Positions 34,319 through 43,841 are shown, counted from the stretch's first letter. The stretch is 64,000 nucleotides of DNA from JAFASC01 sp034669505 (GCA_034669505.1 JAXDNJ010000031.1:8248-72247); one strand, 5' to 3'. Numbers and translations are program-made. The notes: generated by a model not told the origin, from the letters alone.

Positions 34319-35739
34319 TCTCCCGCCGAGTGCGTTTCTTCGACACGCCGGCCCAACAGAGAGTTCGGGGCTGCCGCGATGATTTCAACCGGTACGATTT
34401 GGCAGATCAGCTCTTCCGGGCCGTCAAGGTGAACCGCCTGCTGGTAAGGCGAGCGGCCGGCGATCTGGCCGGAATGGCGGCCTCGCTTTTCGATCAGCAC
34501 ATCGACGGTGCGGCCGACCGTCTCGGCATTGAAGGCCCGCCGCTGCTCGTCGAGCAGAGCCTGCAGACGCGCCAAACGCTCCTCCTTCAGCGATTCGTCG
34601 ATCTGATCGGCGCGTTCAGCGCCCGGCGTTCCTGGCCGGCGCGAATATTTGAACGAGAAGGCACCGGCATAGCCAACCGCCCGAATGAGCGCGAGCGTCG
34701 CTTCGAAATCAGCCTCGCTCTCGCCGGGAAAGCCGACGATGAAGTCGGACGAGAGCGCGATCTCCGGGCGTGCTTGCCTAACCGCTTTAATAATATCGAG
34801 ATAGTGCGCCGCGCTGTGCTTGCGGTTCATCGCCGCGAGCACGCGATCGGAGCCCGATTGTATCGGCAGGTGCAGGTACGGCATGAGCGCCGGCACCTCG
34901 CGATGCGCCGCAATCAGCTCCTCGTCCATGTCGGCAGGGTGGCTCGTCGTGTAACGCAGCCGCGCAATGCCGGGACTTTCGGCAAGCCGCCCGATGAGAC
35001 GCCCTAGCGAACAGGTGCGGCCGCGCTCGTCTTCGCCGTGATAGGCATTGACGTTCTGCCCGAGCAGCGTCACTTCGCGAACGCCCGCACGTGCCAGGCG
35101 CTCGACGTCGGCGACGACCTCTGCAACCGGCCGCGAGAATTCGGCACCGCGCGTGTAGGGCACGACGCAGAAGCTGCAGAACTTGTCGCATCCTTCCTGC
35201 ACGGTGACGAAAGCGGCGACGCCGCGCGCCCGGATGCGCGGCTCGCTCAAAGCCGGCAATTCGGCGAACTTATCCTCGACCGGAAAATCGGTGTCGATCA
35301 CGCGCCGCCCATCGCGCGCGCGCCGCAGCAGGTCGGGTAGGCGGTGATAGCTCTGCGGACCGACGACGAGATCGACCGCGCTCTCACGCCGCATGATCTC
35401 GCCGCCTTCGGCTTGCGCGACGCAGCCGGCGATCCCGATCAGCATCTCGTCTCCTGCGGCCCGGCGCGTCTCTTTGAACGCACGCAGCCGGCCAAGCTCA
35501 GAGAATACTTTCTCAGAGGCGCGCTCACGGATGTGGCAGGTATTGAGGAGAACGAGATCGGCAGCTTCAGGCGAATTGGCGAAGTCATAGCCTTCGAGCG
35601 CGAGAATATCGCCCATGCGCTCGGAATCGTACACGTTCATCTGACAGCCGTATGACTTGATGAACGCGCGACGCGGTCTGTTCAGTGCCGGTGCCTCTGG
35701 TTTTCCCTCGTCCCGGATCAGTTCAAGCGACTCGCTCAT
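34306..35739 (-). CDS. miaB: tRNA-2-methylthio-N6-dimethylallyladenosine synthase
   Basis: This radical-SAM methylthiotransferase modifies A37 of tRNAs that read U-starting codons. The N-terminal cluster cysteines are C32, C68 and C106; the radical-SAM CxxxCxxC is C184, C188, C191 (EGCDKFCSFCVVPYTRG). A TRAM domain closes the protein (NAETVGRTVDVLIEKRGR). The 477 residues match the family. Confidence 0.96.
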   Translation of the reverse strand: MSESLELIRDEGKPEAPALNRPRRAFIKSYGCQMNVYDSERMGDILALEGYDFANSPEAADLVLLNTCHIRERASEKVFSELGRLRAFKETRRAAGDEMLIGIAGCVAQAEGGEIMRRESAVDLVVGPQSYHRLPDLLRRARDGRRVIDTDFPVEDKFAELPALSEPRIRARGVAAFVTVQEGCDKFCSFCVVPYTRGAEFSRPVAEVVADVERLARAGVREVTLLGQNVNAYHGEDERGRTCSLGRLIGRLAESPGIARLRYTTSHPADMDEELIAAHREVPALMPYLHLPIQSGSDRVLAAMNRKHSAAHYLDIIKAVRQARPEIALSSDFIVGFPGESEADFEATLALIRAVGYAGAFSFKYSRRPGTPGAERADQIDESLKEERLARLQALLDEQRRAFNAETVGRTVDVLIEKRGRHSGQIAGRSPYQQAVHLDGPEELICQIVPVEIIAAAPNSLLGRRVEETHSAGECPT

Positions 35740-35825
35740 GTCCCCCTTGGCGTGCCCACTTGGGCCCAGTCTCGCTCGCGTGTTCTACGATGTTTCCTGG
35801 AGGAAGAGAACCGTGCAGCGGCCGT

Positions 35826-36680
35826 TCACACCGCCTTCAATACAGGCAATAGCGGCGCGAACTCCGGCAGGAGCGCTTCGGCCTTATCCGGCCGCCCGGC
35901 CAAGCGCGGGCTCAACAGGCGACGCACCGCGATCTCGGTCTGGCGCGCCACGGCTTTGCGATCGCTCGTCCGCTCGAACCGGATCGGGGCACCATAAGTG
36001 ACTTCGCAGTCGATTCCGCCCCGGCTGACCAAGGCCCAAAGATGCGGCAGGAGGTCCGTGTCGCCGTACCACGCCACATCGGAGCGTCCGAGGCGACCGA
36101 GGGGTAGGCCGTTGCGCCTGGTATAGGCGATCCCAACCGGCGCGATGTCCAAGTAACCGGCCTCCGGCCGGACGCGGAGGAAATCCCGGGCCGCAGCAAA
36201 ATGGGGGGCATTGAAGTGCTTCAGGCGATTGCCGTCGCCCGTCGTGGCCTCGGCGAAGAGCACGACGTCGTCACCCCGCGCGAGGCACTCACTGAGCGCG
36301 GCATTGACGCGAAGGATCGAGCGTGGCCGCTGTCGCTCGACGAAAATCGTTCCGGTCAGGCGCGCGATTGCCCCGAAGAACGGCCAGCCCGCGACTTCGC
36401 TCTTCGCCACGAAGCGCAACGGCGCCTGCACGCATCCGAGCACGAGCACGTCGGTCCAGGACACATGATTGGGGACGATCATCCGCGGCGAAGGGCCGGC
36501 TATGCGGCCGTGGAACCGCGGGCGGATGCCGAGCAGCCGGCACGTGACACGGCAAAACAGCAGCGGCAAACGGTTCTGGAGATGCCAGCCGCAGCCCATC
36601 GCCAGCCATTGCAGCGGTACGACTACGACAACGAGTAGTGCAAATCCGGCGAGAGCAAGAATGCCGCGCAAATAATTCAT
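35826..36680 (-). CDS. plsC: 1-acyl-sn-glycerol-3-phosphate acyltransferase
   Basis: This membrane-associated acyltransferase makes phosphatidic acid. It has an N-terminal hydrophobic segment (LALAGFALLVVVVVPLQWLA), the catalytic HX4D as NHVSWTD (His72, Asp77) and the substrate motif IFVERQRPRS. The 284 residues are usual. It lies between rimI and miaB. The fur-like gene I would expect between rimI and plsC in this block is missing. Confidence 0.92.
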   Translation of the reverse strand: MNYLRGILALAGFALLVVVVVPLQWLAMGCGWHLQNRLPLLFCRVTCRLLGIRPRFHGRIAGPSPRMIVPNHVSWTDVLVLGCVQAPLRFVAKSEVAGWPFFGAIARLTGTIFVERQRPRSILRVNAALSECLARGDDVVLFAEATTGDGNRLKHFNAPHFAAARDFLRVRPEAGYLDIAPVGIAYTRRNGLPLGRLGRSDVAWYGDTDLLPHLWALVSRGGIDCEVTYGAPIRFERTSDRKAVARQTEIAVRRLLSPRLAGRPDKAEALLPEFAPLLPVLKAV

Positions 36681-36716
36681 CAGCGACTCAGCGATGGAAG
36701 CAATCGGCGCGGCACG

Positions 36717-37196
36717 TCAGCCAAGGTCGCAGCGTAAAGTCAAGGCAGGCGCGCCGGCGCCGCCCTGCTTGTGGTAGTAATTCTTGCGCTCGCCGATGGT
36801 CTCGAAACCGAGGCGCCCATACAGCGCCAGCGCGCTGGCATTGCCGCGCTCGACCTCGAGGAACACGCGGGCAACCCCCGCGGCGGCAAGGCGGGCGAGG
36901 TGAGCGTTCATCAGCGTGCCGCCGATGCCCTTGCCGCGCTCGGATTTCGCGACCGCTACCGACAATACCTCCGCCTCGCCGGCGGCGTGGCGCGACAGGG
37001 CGAAGCCGATGAGGCTGCCGCCGCGGGCGAGCGCGCCGTCGCCGGCCGCGCTGCTGCCGGCGAGCAGGCTCTCGAACTCGGCCGTGGACCAGGGATGGGC
37101 AAACGACGTGGCGTGCAGCCGCGCGCAATCCTGCGCCGCCGAGGGGCCGATCGGCCGGATCGAGTAGGACGGGGACTTGCGAAGGAACGAGAACAT
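36717..37196 (-). CDS. rimI: Ribosomal protein S18 alanine N-acetyltransferase
   Basis: A 159-residue GNAT acetyltransferase. The acetyl-CoA loop is VAKSERGKGIGGTLM and the end is ALALYGRLGFETIGERKNYY, both typical of RimI. It is directly downstream of tsaB, sharing the stop/start boundary, which is the classical arrangement. That context supports RimI rather than another GNAT. Confidence 0.92.
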   Translation of the reverse strand: MFSFLRKSPSYSIRPIGPSAAQDCARLHATSFAHPWSTAEFESLLAGSSAAGDGALARGGSLIGFALSRHAAGEAEVLSVAVAKSERGKGIGGTLMNAHLARLAAAGVARVFLEVERGNASALALYGRLGFETIGERKNYYHKQGGAGAPALTLRCDLG

Positions 37197-37918
37197 CAGG
37201 GCGGAAGGCCGGGCGCCTCGGCTTTTTCCCCTTCTTCGGCGCGCTCGATCGCCGGCGCCGGCTGCGGCTTGGCATCGGGCGCCTTGAGATAGAGCGGCCG
37301 CGCCGGGGCGCTTGCGGGATCGGCGGCAAGTCCGAGCCGAGCCACGTAGGCAATATCCGGCGCGATCCGATCGCCGAGGACTTCAGCCCGCAGGCCGATC
37401 GACCATGCCTCGATCGCCAGCATCGGCGCACCCGAGCCGGTGATGCGCAAAGGTCCGGCGCCAAGCGCCCGCACCGCGTCGCGTACGGGCGCGTGCCGCG
37501 GCGAGAGAATGGTGCGCCCGTGGGGCCCGTAGCCCGTGACGTAGACGCTGCCGTGGAGCGCGTCGATCGCGGCGACCACCACGCCATCGTCACCCTCCAG
37601 GATCAGCGGCGCGGCGAGGGCTGCAAGCGTGGACACGCCGGCGACGGGAATGCGCCGCGCAACCCCGATCGCGCGGGCGGCGGACAGGCCCACCCGAATG
37701 CCGGTAAAGGAGCCCGGCCCGACCGTCACCGCGACGCGATGGAGTGCGGCGAAGCCGCCCTCGGCATGTGCGACGACGCGTTCGATCAAGGGCAGCAGCG
37801 CCTCGGCATGGCCGCGCGCCATCGGGATCGTTTCGGCCGAGACCGGCTCCGCGGCATCTGAATCGAGCACGCAGGCCGAGCAGGCCGGCAGCGCCGTGTC
37901 GATCGCGAGGATTCTCAT
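37196..37918 (-). CDS. tsaB: tRNA threonylcarbamoyladenosine synthesis protein TsaB
   Basis: TsaB partners TsaD and TsaE in making t6A37 of tRNAs. The 240 residues belong to the ASKHA fold: MRILAIDTALPACSACVLDS, then GRGHAEALLPLIE-like segment and VTVGPGSFTGIRVGLSAARA. The end is coupled to rimI. The start is ATG 37918; 97 bases separate it from the divergent antitoxin gene. Confidence 0.94.
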   Translation of the reverse strand: MRILAIDTALPACSACVLDSDAAEPVSAETIPMARGHAEALLPLIERVVAHAEGGFAALHRVAVTVGPGSFTGIRVGLSAARAIGVARRIPVAGVSTLAALAAPLILEGDDGVVVAAIDALHGSVYVTGYGPHGRTILSPRHAPVRDAVRALGAGPLRITGSGAPMLAIEAWSIGLRAEVLGDRIAPDIAYVARLGLAADPASAPARPLYLKAPDAKPQPAPAIERAEEGEKAEAPGLPP

Positions 37919-38015
37919 ACGCCTACTGTCAACGTTTTGCGGCGTGCGATCAATCGATCCGCGGCAGGGGCTCCGGCAACTTCACACAAAGCCGAGCGCG
38001 ATCTACAATAAAATA

Positions 38016-38240
38016 ATGACGAAGCTCCTCAGCGAGGCTCTCGACGCGCTGCAGCGTCTCCCCCCGGATCGCCAGGACCACATTGCGCGGGCGATTCTCG
38101 CCTTGGCGGATGAGGGCGAGCCTGAAGAGATCGATCCGAGGGACTTGCCTGCGGTTCTAGAAGGACTTGAGCAAATCGAACGCGGTGAATTCGCGTCGGA
38201 CGAGGAGGTCGAGGCGATCTTTCGCCGTCTCAGGGAATGA
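38016..38240 (+). CDS. ParD-like antitoxin
   Basis: This 74-residue acidic protein starts MTKLLSEALDALQRLPPDRQ and ends RGEFASDEEVEAIFRRLRE, like antitoxins of ParDE/RelBE modules. It overlaps the toxin gene by four bases (ATGA). It should bind and neutralise the toxin and repress the shared promoter. There is no ribbon-helix-helix I can identify with confidence, so the DNA-binding class is not certain. Confidence 0.8.
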   Translation: MTKLLSEALDALQRLPPDRQDHIARAILALADEGEPEEIDPRDLPAVLEGLEQIERGEFASDEEVEAIFRRLRE

Positions 38241-38524
38241 AACTTCGATTATCGCGCCGAGCGACTTCCGACCTTCACGAAATCATCGACTACCTGAACA
38301 TGCACAATCCCGGCGCGGCGAAGCGCGTGCGTGCCGCTCTCGACGCTGCTCTTAGCATTCTGACAAGCTTTCCTGCCCTCGGTGTCGTGCAACAACGCGA
38401 CGTCCGCAAATACATCATGCCCCGTTTTCCTTATCTAATCTACTATTCGGTCGCTCAGCGCGAGCAGGAAATTCGGATCATCACCATTCGCCACGCCGCA
38501 CGACGGCCTTTCCTCACCCCCTAA
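38237..38524 (+). CDS. ParE/RelE-superfamily toxin
   Basis: This 95-residue toxin starts MKLRLSRRATSDLHEIIDYL and ends REQEIRIITIRHAARRPFLT. The block FPALGVVQQRDVRKYIMPRF is typical of ParE. ParE members poison gyrase; RelE members cleave mRNA on ribosomes; sequence favours ParE. Its 3' end overlaps the 3' end of phoB by 11 bases on the opposite strand, so the module sits tightly against the phosphate operon. Confidence 0.88.
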   Translation: MKLRLSRRATSDLHEIIDYLNMHNPGAAKRVRAALDAALSILTSFPALGVVQQRDVRKYIMPRFPYLIYYSVAQREQEIRIITIRHAARRPFLTP

Positions 38525-39251
38525 CCAGCATTTCATCGAGCGAGTAGCCGGCGCCGCGCACCGTGCGGATCGGATCCTTCTCGCGGCCACGCACGAGCGC
38601 TTTGCGCAAGCGGCCGACGTGCACGTCAACCGTGCGCTCGTCGATCTCCGCCGACATGCCCCAGACGCTATCGAGAAGCTGGCCGCGCGAAAACACGCGG
38701 CCGGGCTTCTCCATCAGATGTTCCAGCAGGCGAAATTCCGTCGGCCCGAGATGAATCTCGCGTCCTGCGCGGCGCAGGCGCTTGGTCTCGCGATCGAGCT
38801 CCAGGTCGCCCGCAACGAGCTGCCCCGCGATCCGCTCGGGCTTGGCGCGGCGCAATAGCGCTTTCACCCGCGCCATCAGCTCCGGCACCGAGAAGGGCTT
38901 CACGACATAATCGTCGGCTCCGACCGAAAGCCCGCGCACGCGCTCAGCCTCTTCGCCGCGTGCCGTCAGCATGATGACGGGCAGGGTGCGCGTTGTCTCG
39001 CGTGCGCGCAAACGCCGGCAGATTTCGAGGCCCGATACGCCGGGAAGCATCCAATCGAGGATGAGGAGATCGGGTGGGTCCTCCTCCAGCTTCAGCTCCG
39101 CCTCGTCGCCGCGCTCGACCCGTTCGACGATAAAACCCTCGGCTTCGAGATTGTAGGAAAGAAGCAGCGACAACGCCGCCTCATCCTCGACGACGAGAAC
39201 GCGCGGCGCAGTGTTGGTCGAGCTTCGTTGCGTTGCCCGTGCTTGGTTCAT
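38514..39251 (-). CDS. phoB: Phosphate regulon response regulator PhoB
   Basis: This OmpR/PhoB-family regulator is 245 residues. The receiver has VEDEAALSLLLSYNLEAEGF, phosphoacceptor in LLILDWMLPG and the KPF lysine in DDYVVKPFSVPEL. The winged helix (HLGPTEFRLLEHLMEKPGRV, then DERTVDVHVGRLRKAL) binds Pho boxes. The N-terminus is about 15 residues longer than usual (MNQARATQRSSTNTAP). It is the last gene of the operon. Confidence 0.96.
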   Translation of the reverse strand: MNQARATQRSSTNTAPRVLVVEDEAALSLLLSYNLEAEGFIVERVERGDEAELKLEEDPPDLLILDWMLPGVSGLEICRRLRARETTRTLPVIMLTARGEEAERVRGLSVGADDYVVKPFSVPELMARVKALLRRAKPERIAGQLVAGDLELDRETKRLRRAGREIHLGPTEFRLLEHLMEKPGRVFSRGQLLDSVWGMSAEIDERTVDVHVGRLRKALVRGREKDPIRTVRGAGYSLDEMLVRG

Positions 39252-39260
39252 CGCACCACC

Positions 39261-39968
39261 TTATAAGGATTCCGCCGGCTCGAATGCCGTCTTGCCTTTC
39301 GGCCTTTCGACCGGCAGCGGTTCGCCGGTGACGAGGAACACAACCGTCTCGGCGATATTCGTCGTGTGATCGCCGATCCGCTCGATGTTCTTCGAGCAAA
39401 AAAGCAGATGCGTGCAAAAGGAAATGTTGCGCGGATCTTCCATCATGAACGTGAGGAGATCGCGGAATACCGAATCTTCAAGCGCATCGAGTTCCGCGTC
39501 GCGGCTCCAGACTTCACGCGCCCGTTCGACGTCGCGCTGCGCGTAGGCGTCGAGCACGTCCTTCAACTGCATCGCCGCAACATCGTGCATCGACTTGAGG
39601 CCGACGATGGCCCGCGGCAGCCGCGCCTCCGCGGCGATTTTCGTGGTGCGCTTGGCGATATTCTTGGCGAGATCGCCGACGCGTTCGAGATCGCCCGAAA
39701 TGCGGATCGCCGCGACGCATTCGCGCAAGTCGATCGCCATGGGTTGCCGGCGCGCGATGGTCAGTACGGCACTCTCCTCGACTTCCCTCTGCAGCATGTC
39801 GAGACGCGGATCGCTGGCAACAACGCGGCGGGCCATATCCACGTCGAGATCGACAAGCGCATCCATCGCTTCGGACAGCATCTTCTCCGCGAGTCCGCCC
39901 ATCTCGGCGATGCGTCGGCCAAGCGATTCGAGCTCGCGGTCGTAAGATTTGACGATGTGGTCCGGCAT
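39261..39968 (-). CDS. phoU: Phosphate transport regulator PhoU
   Basis: This 235-residue helical protein has the two PhoU repeats (ERVGDLAKNIAKRTTKI and ERIGDHTTNIAETVVFLVTG) with metal-binding acidic/Asp-rich helices. It links the Pst transporter to PhoR, keeping the regulon off when phosphate is plentiful. It lies between pstB and phoB. Confidence 0.96.
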   Translation of the reverse strand: MPDHIVKSYDRELESLGRRIAEMGGLAEKMLSEAMDALVDLDVDMARRVVASDPRLDMLQREVEESAVLTIARRQPMAIDLRECVAAIRISGDLERVGDLAKNIAKRTTKIAAEARLPRAIVGLKSMHDVAAMQLKDVLDAYAQRDVERAREVWSRDAELDALEDSVFRDLLTFMMEDPRNISFCTHLLFCSKNIERIGDHTTNIAETVVFLVTGEPLPVERPKGKTAFEPAESL

Positions 39969-39992
39969 AGCGGTGTCCTCTTTGGCTCGGCC

Positions 39993-40799
39993 TCAGCCGA
40001 AGCGGCCGGTGATGTAATCCTGGGTCTGTTTCTTCTCAGGCGACGTGAACACGCGGCGCGTCCGGTCAAACTCGATCAGTTCGCCGAGATACATGAAGGC
40101 AGTGTACTCGGAGACGCGCGCAGCCTGCTGCATGTTATGCGTCACGATAGCGATGGTGTAGCGCTCGGACAAATCGTCGATGAGCTCTTCGATCTTGGCG
40201 GTCGAGATCGGATCGAGTGCCGAGGCCGGCTCGTCGAAGAGGATCACCTCCGGATGGATCGCGACCGTGCGCGCGATACACAGGCGCTGCTGCTGCCCGC
40301 CTGAAAGGCTGAGGCCGCTTGCGTTCAGTTTGTCTTTGACTTCATTCCACAGCGCCGCGCCGCGCAATGCCGCCTCGACCCGATGGTCGAGTTCGCTCCT
40401 GCTGACCTTCTCATAGAGCCTGATCCCGAAGGCGATATTCTCATAGATCGACATCGGAAAGGGCGTCGGCTTCTGGAAAACCATGCCGACGCGCGCGCGC
40501 AAGAGATTGGCATCGAGATCGGGCGAAAGGATATTCTCGCCGTCGAGCAGGACCTCGCCCTCAGCACGCTGGTTCGGGTAGAGATCGTACATGCGGTTCA
40601 GGACGCGCAGAAGCGTCGATTTCCCGCATCCCGACGGTCCGATGAACGCGGTCACCTCATTGCGGTGGAGCGGCAGCGAGACCGATTTCAGCGCCTGCGT
40701 CTCACCGTAGAAAAAGTCGAGATTGCGGATCGCGATCTTTTCCAGCGCATCGGCACTCGCCGCACTGGGCGTGACCGGAGCATCCATGACGAGGCTCAT
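39993..40799 (-). CDS. pstB: Phosphate ABC transporter ATP-binding protein PstB
   Basis: The ATPase of the high-affinity phosphate transporter. Walker A GPSGCGKST, signature LSGGQQQRL and Walker B VILFDEPASALDP are intact, with the PstB-type MVFQKPTPFPMSI. ATG 40799 (268 residues) overlaps the pstA stop by two bases; an upstream in-frame ATG at 40898 would intrude into pstA. Confidence 0.97.
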   Translation of the reverse strand: MSLVMDAPVTPSAASADALEKIAIRNLDFFYGETQALKSVSLPLHRNEVTAFIGPSGCGKSTLLRVLNRMYDLYPNQRAEGEVLLDGENILSPDLDANLLRARVGMVFQKPTPFPMSIYENIAFGIRLYEKVSRSELDHRVEAALRGAALWNEVKDKLNASGLSLSGGQQQRLCIARTVAIHPEVILFDEPASALDPISTAKIEELIDDLSERYTIAIVTHNMQQAARVSEYTAFMYLGELIEFDRTRRVFTSPEKKQTQDYITGRFG

Positions 40800-41638
40800 T
40801 TTGTCGTCCTTTGCCTTGCAAGAACACGCGCCAAAATCGAGAGAGCGAGCACGGCGAAGGTGATGATCAGCGCCCCGGTCCAGGCAAGCTGCTGCCAATC
40901 CTTGTACGGACTCAACGCAAACTGGAAGATGACCGCCGGCAGGCTTGCCATCGGGGCATTGAGGTTGGTGCTCCAGAACTGGTTGTTCAGCGCGGTGAAC
41001 AGGAGCGGCGCCGTCTCGCCGCTGATCCGCGCGACGGCAAGCAGCACGCCAGTAATCAGGCCGGCCCGCGCCGCGCGGTAGGCAATTCGGGTGATCACAT
41101 AAGAGCGCGGCAGGCCGAGTGCGGTTGCCGCTTCACGTAGAGGTCCCGGCACCAGAAGCAGCATGTCCTCGGTGGTACGCACGACAACCGGCACCACAAT
41201 GACGGCAAGCGATAGCGCACCGGCAAGACCCGAGAAGTGGCCCATGCGCACGACCACCACTTCATAGATGAAGAGGCCGATGACGATCGACGGCGCGCTG
41301 AGCAGGATATCGTTGATGAAACGCACCACTGTGGTGAGCCGCGAGGAGCGGCCGTATTCCGCCATGTAGGTGCCGGCAAGCATGCCGAGCGGGGCGCCGA
41401 TCGCGAGGCCGAGCGCCGTCATGACCAGGCTGCCCATGATCGGGTTGAGCAGTCCCCCGGCGGCGCCGGGCGGCGGCGTCATCTCGATGAAAACGGCGGG
41501 TGTCAGTCCGGCCAATCCATTCCAAAGTAGCGCGCCCAGGATCAGCACGAGAAAGGCAAGCCCAAACGCGGACGCGGCAATGCACAGCCCCATTACAATG
41601 GCGTTGTTGCGACGGCGCGTTTGGTAAACCCCCGCCAC
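40796..41638 (-). CDS. pstA: Phosphate ABC transporter permease PstA
   Basis: A 280-residue inner-membrane permease with six hydrophobic segments and the permease EAA loop (REAATALGLPRSYVITRIAY). It overlaps pstB and follows pstC by three bases. It forms the channel with PstC. Confidence 0.96.
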   Translation of the reverse strand: MAGVYQTRRRNNAIVMGLCIAASAFGLAFLVLILGALLWNGLAGLTPAVFIEMTPPPGAAGGLLNPIMGSLVMTALGLAIGAPLGMLAGTYMAEYGRSSRLTTVVRFINDILLSAPSIVIGLFIYEVVVVRMGHFSGLAGALSLAVIVVPVVVRTTEDMLLLVPGPLREAATALGLPRSYVITRIAYRAARAGLITGVLLAVARISGETAPLLFTALNNQFWSTNLNAPMASLPAVIFQFALSPYKDWQQLAWTGALIITFAVLALSILARVLARQRTTK

Positions 41639-41641
41639 GGC

Positions 41642-42700
41642 TCAGGCTCCCGCTTGGTGTTGAACGCGCATCAGCATCAGCCGTGAGGCGGCAAGCACGA
41701 TGAAGGTGATAACAAAGAGAATGAGCCCAAGCTCGATCAATGCGGACGTATAGATATCGCCAACGGCTTCGGTGAATTCATTGGCGATCGTCGCCGAGAT
41801 CGTCGTCCCCGGCGCGAGCAGCGAACCCGCAATTCTGTGCGCGTTGCCGATCACAAAGGTAACCGCCATCGTCTCGCCAAGCGCGCGGCCGAGACCGAGC
41901 ATGATGCCGCCGATCACGCCGAGGCGCGTGTAAGGAATGACGACGCGGCGGACGACCTCCCACGTCGTGCAGCCGATTCCGAAAGCCGCTTCCTTGAGCA
42001 CCGGCGGGACGGTCTCGAACACGTCGCGCGAAATCGAGGTGATAAACGGCAACACCATAATCGCCAGAATGAAACTCGCTGTAAATATGCCGATGCCATA
42101 GGGCGGGCCGGCAAACAGCGTCGACAGAACCGGGATCGGCCCGAAAATCGCGATCAGCGCCGGCTCGACATATTGCTGCACGAACGGCGCAAAAATGAAC
42201 AGGCCCCAAATGCCGTAGATGATGGAGGGGATGCCGGCCAAAAGCTCGATGGCGATGCCGATCGGCCGGCGTAAGGGTCGCGGACAGAGTTCGGTCAAGA
42301 AGATCGCGATCCCGAGTCCGACGGGAATGGCGATGATCATCGCGAGAACAGAGGTGACAAGCGTTCCGTAAACTGCAGCGAGTGCGCCGAACTTGTCGGT
42401 CACCGGATTCCACGATTGGCTGGCGAGGAAGCTGAAACCAAACTCCCGGATCGCCGGTATCGAGCCGAGCACGAGTGACAGGATCACACCGCCCAATATG
42501 ACGAGAACCGCGGCCGCCGCGCATTGCGTCAGCAGGCGAAAGCCGCGGTCGGTCAGCCGCAACCGCCGCAGAACTGTGCGGCGGTCGCGTTCTATCTGGC
42601 GCGTTTGCGGCACATCTGCGATTGCTGCGGCATCGCTCACACCGGCGTCCCCATTCGTTGAACTGCTTGATTCGGCCGGCATCTGCTCGGGCCAGATCAA
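41642..42700 (-). CDS. pstC: Phosphate ABC transporter permease PstC
   Basis: A 352-residue permease with the motif KEAAFGIGCTTWEVVRRVVI and GRALGETMAVTFVIGNAH, both diagnostic of PstC. About 50 extra N-terminal residues are polar (SSTNGDAGVSDAAAIADVPQ). The start at 42700 leaves nine bases after the pstS stop. Confidence 0.95.
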   Translation of the reverse strand: MIWPEQMPAESSSSTNGDAGVSDAAAIADVPQTRQIERDRRTVLRRLRLTDRGFRLLTQCAAAAVLVILGGVILSLVLGSIPAIREFGFSFLASQSWNPVTDKFGALAAVYGTLVTSVLAMIIAIPVGLGIAIFLTELCPRPLRRPIGIAIELLAGIPSIIYGIWGLFIFAPFVQQYVEPALIAIFGPIPVLSTLFAGPPYGIGIFTASFILAIMVLPFITSISRDVFETVPPVLKEAAFGIGCTTWEVVRRVVIPYTRLGVIGGIMLGLGRALGETMAVTFVIGNAHRIAGSLLAPGTTISATIANEFTEAVGDIYTSALIELGLILFVITFIVLAASRLMLMRVQHQAGA

Positions 42701-42709
42701 AGCCTTGAC

Positions 42710-43750
42710 TTACATTAAAGGCTTGCCGCTCGAATCCTTGATGTCACTCGCCCATGTCTTTTTGATCAGCGCAACGACATTTTCCGGCATCTCGATATAA
42801 TCGAGATCCTCGGCCATTTTGCCGCCCTTGGTGAAGGCCCAGTCGAAGAATTTGAGCGCTTCCTTCGCTGCGGCGGGATCCTGCGGCTGTTTCGGCATCA
42901 GGATGAACGTCGCGGCGGTGATCGGCCAAGACTCGGCGCCGGGTTCATCGGTGAGAATCTGATAGAATCCCGGCGCATTGGCCCAATCTGCATTCGCCGC
43001 CGCGGCCTGGAAACTAGGTGAGGTGGGCGACACCACCTCGCCATCATGATTTTTCATGTTGGAGTAGGTGAGCTTGTTCTGCTTCGCATAGGCATATTCG
43101 ACGTACCCGATGGAGCCCTTGGTGTTCGCGACGTTGTTGGCCACACCTTCATTGCCCTTAGCGCCGATGCCGATCGGCCACTCGACCGCGGTATTTTGAC
43201 CGACATTCGCCTTCCATTCCGGGCTCACCTTCGAGAGATAGTTGGTGAAGTTGAACGTCGTGCCGGATCCGTCGGAGCGATGCACGACCGCAATCGCGCT
43301 CGATGGTAATTTGGCATTCGGGTTCAGCGCCTTGATTGCCGCATCATCCCACGTCTTGATCGTGCCCATGAAAATCTTGGCGAGCGCCGCTCCGTCAAGC
43401 GCCAGATCGCCCGGCTTGACGCCATCGAGATTGACGACAGGCACGATGCCGCCCATCACCATCGGCCATTGCGCAAGACCGTCCTTCTGCAGCTCGTCCG
43501 CTTTCAGCGGCGCGTCCGTCGCGCCGAACGTGACGGTCTTCGCCTTGATCTGCTTGATGCCACCGCCGGAGCCTATCGACTGGTAGTTCAGCCCGTTGCC
43601 GGTCTCTTTCTTATAGGCGTCCGCCCACTTCGCATAAATCGGATAGGGGAAGGTTGCGCCAGCGCCGGATATGTCGGCAGCGTAAACGGCGACACTCGCG
43701 GATGCCGCGAAAGCCGCCACAAGCGCGGCGCGTAAGATCGTCTTCGTCAT
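42710..43750 (-). CDS. pstS: Phosphate-binding protein PstS
   Basis: The periplasmic phosphate receptor. A signal peptide (MTKTILRAALVAAFAASASV) is followed by ADISGAGATFPYPIYAKWAD. The phosphate-binding loops GSGGGIKQIKAKTVTFGATD and VVHRSDGSGTTFNFTNYLSK are conserved. ATG 43750 gives 346 residues. A triple Pho box lies 92-120 bases upstream. Confidence 0.97.
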   Translation of the reverse strand: MTKTILRAALVAAFAASASVAVYAADISGAGATFPYPIYAKWADAYKKETGNGLNYQSIGSGGGIKQIKAKTVTFGATDAPLKADELQKDGLAQWPMVMGGIVPVVNLDGVKPGDLALDGAALAKIFMGTIKTWDDAAIKALNPNAKLPSSAIAVVHRSDGSGTTFNFTNYLSKVSPEWKANVGQNTAVEWPIGIGAKGNEGVANNVANTKGSIGYVEYAYAKQNKLTYSNMKNHDGEVVSPTSPSFQAAAANADWANAPGFYQILTDEPGAESWPITAATFILMPKQPQDPAAAKEALKFFDWAFTKGGKMAEDLDYIEMPENVVALIKKTWASDIKDSSGKPLM

Positions 43751-43841
43751 GAAGGCCTCTTTGGAGACTCGTGTGCGGGAAGCCGCCGAGGAGCTAAGGC
43801 GTGGCGGCTGGAGCAACCTAGTGTCGGCACGCGAGGCTTTT

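Noticed and set aside
37925..37942. CTGTCAA near the antitoxin promoter as a second Pho box
   Set aside because: Only one half-site matches; the next 7 bases at 11-bp spacing do not fit.
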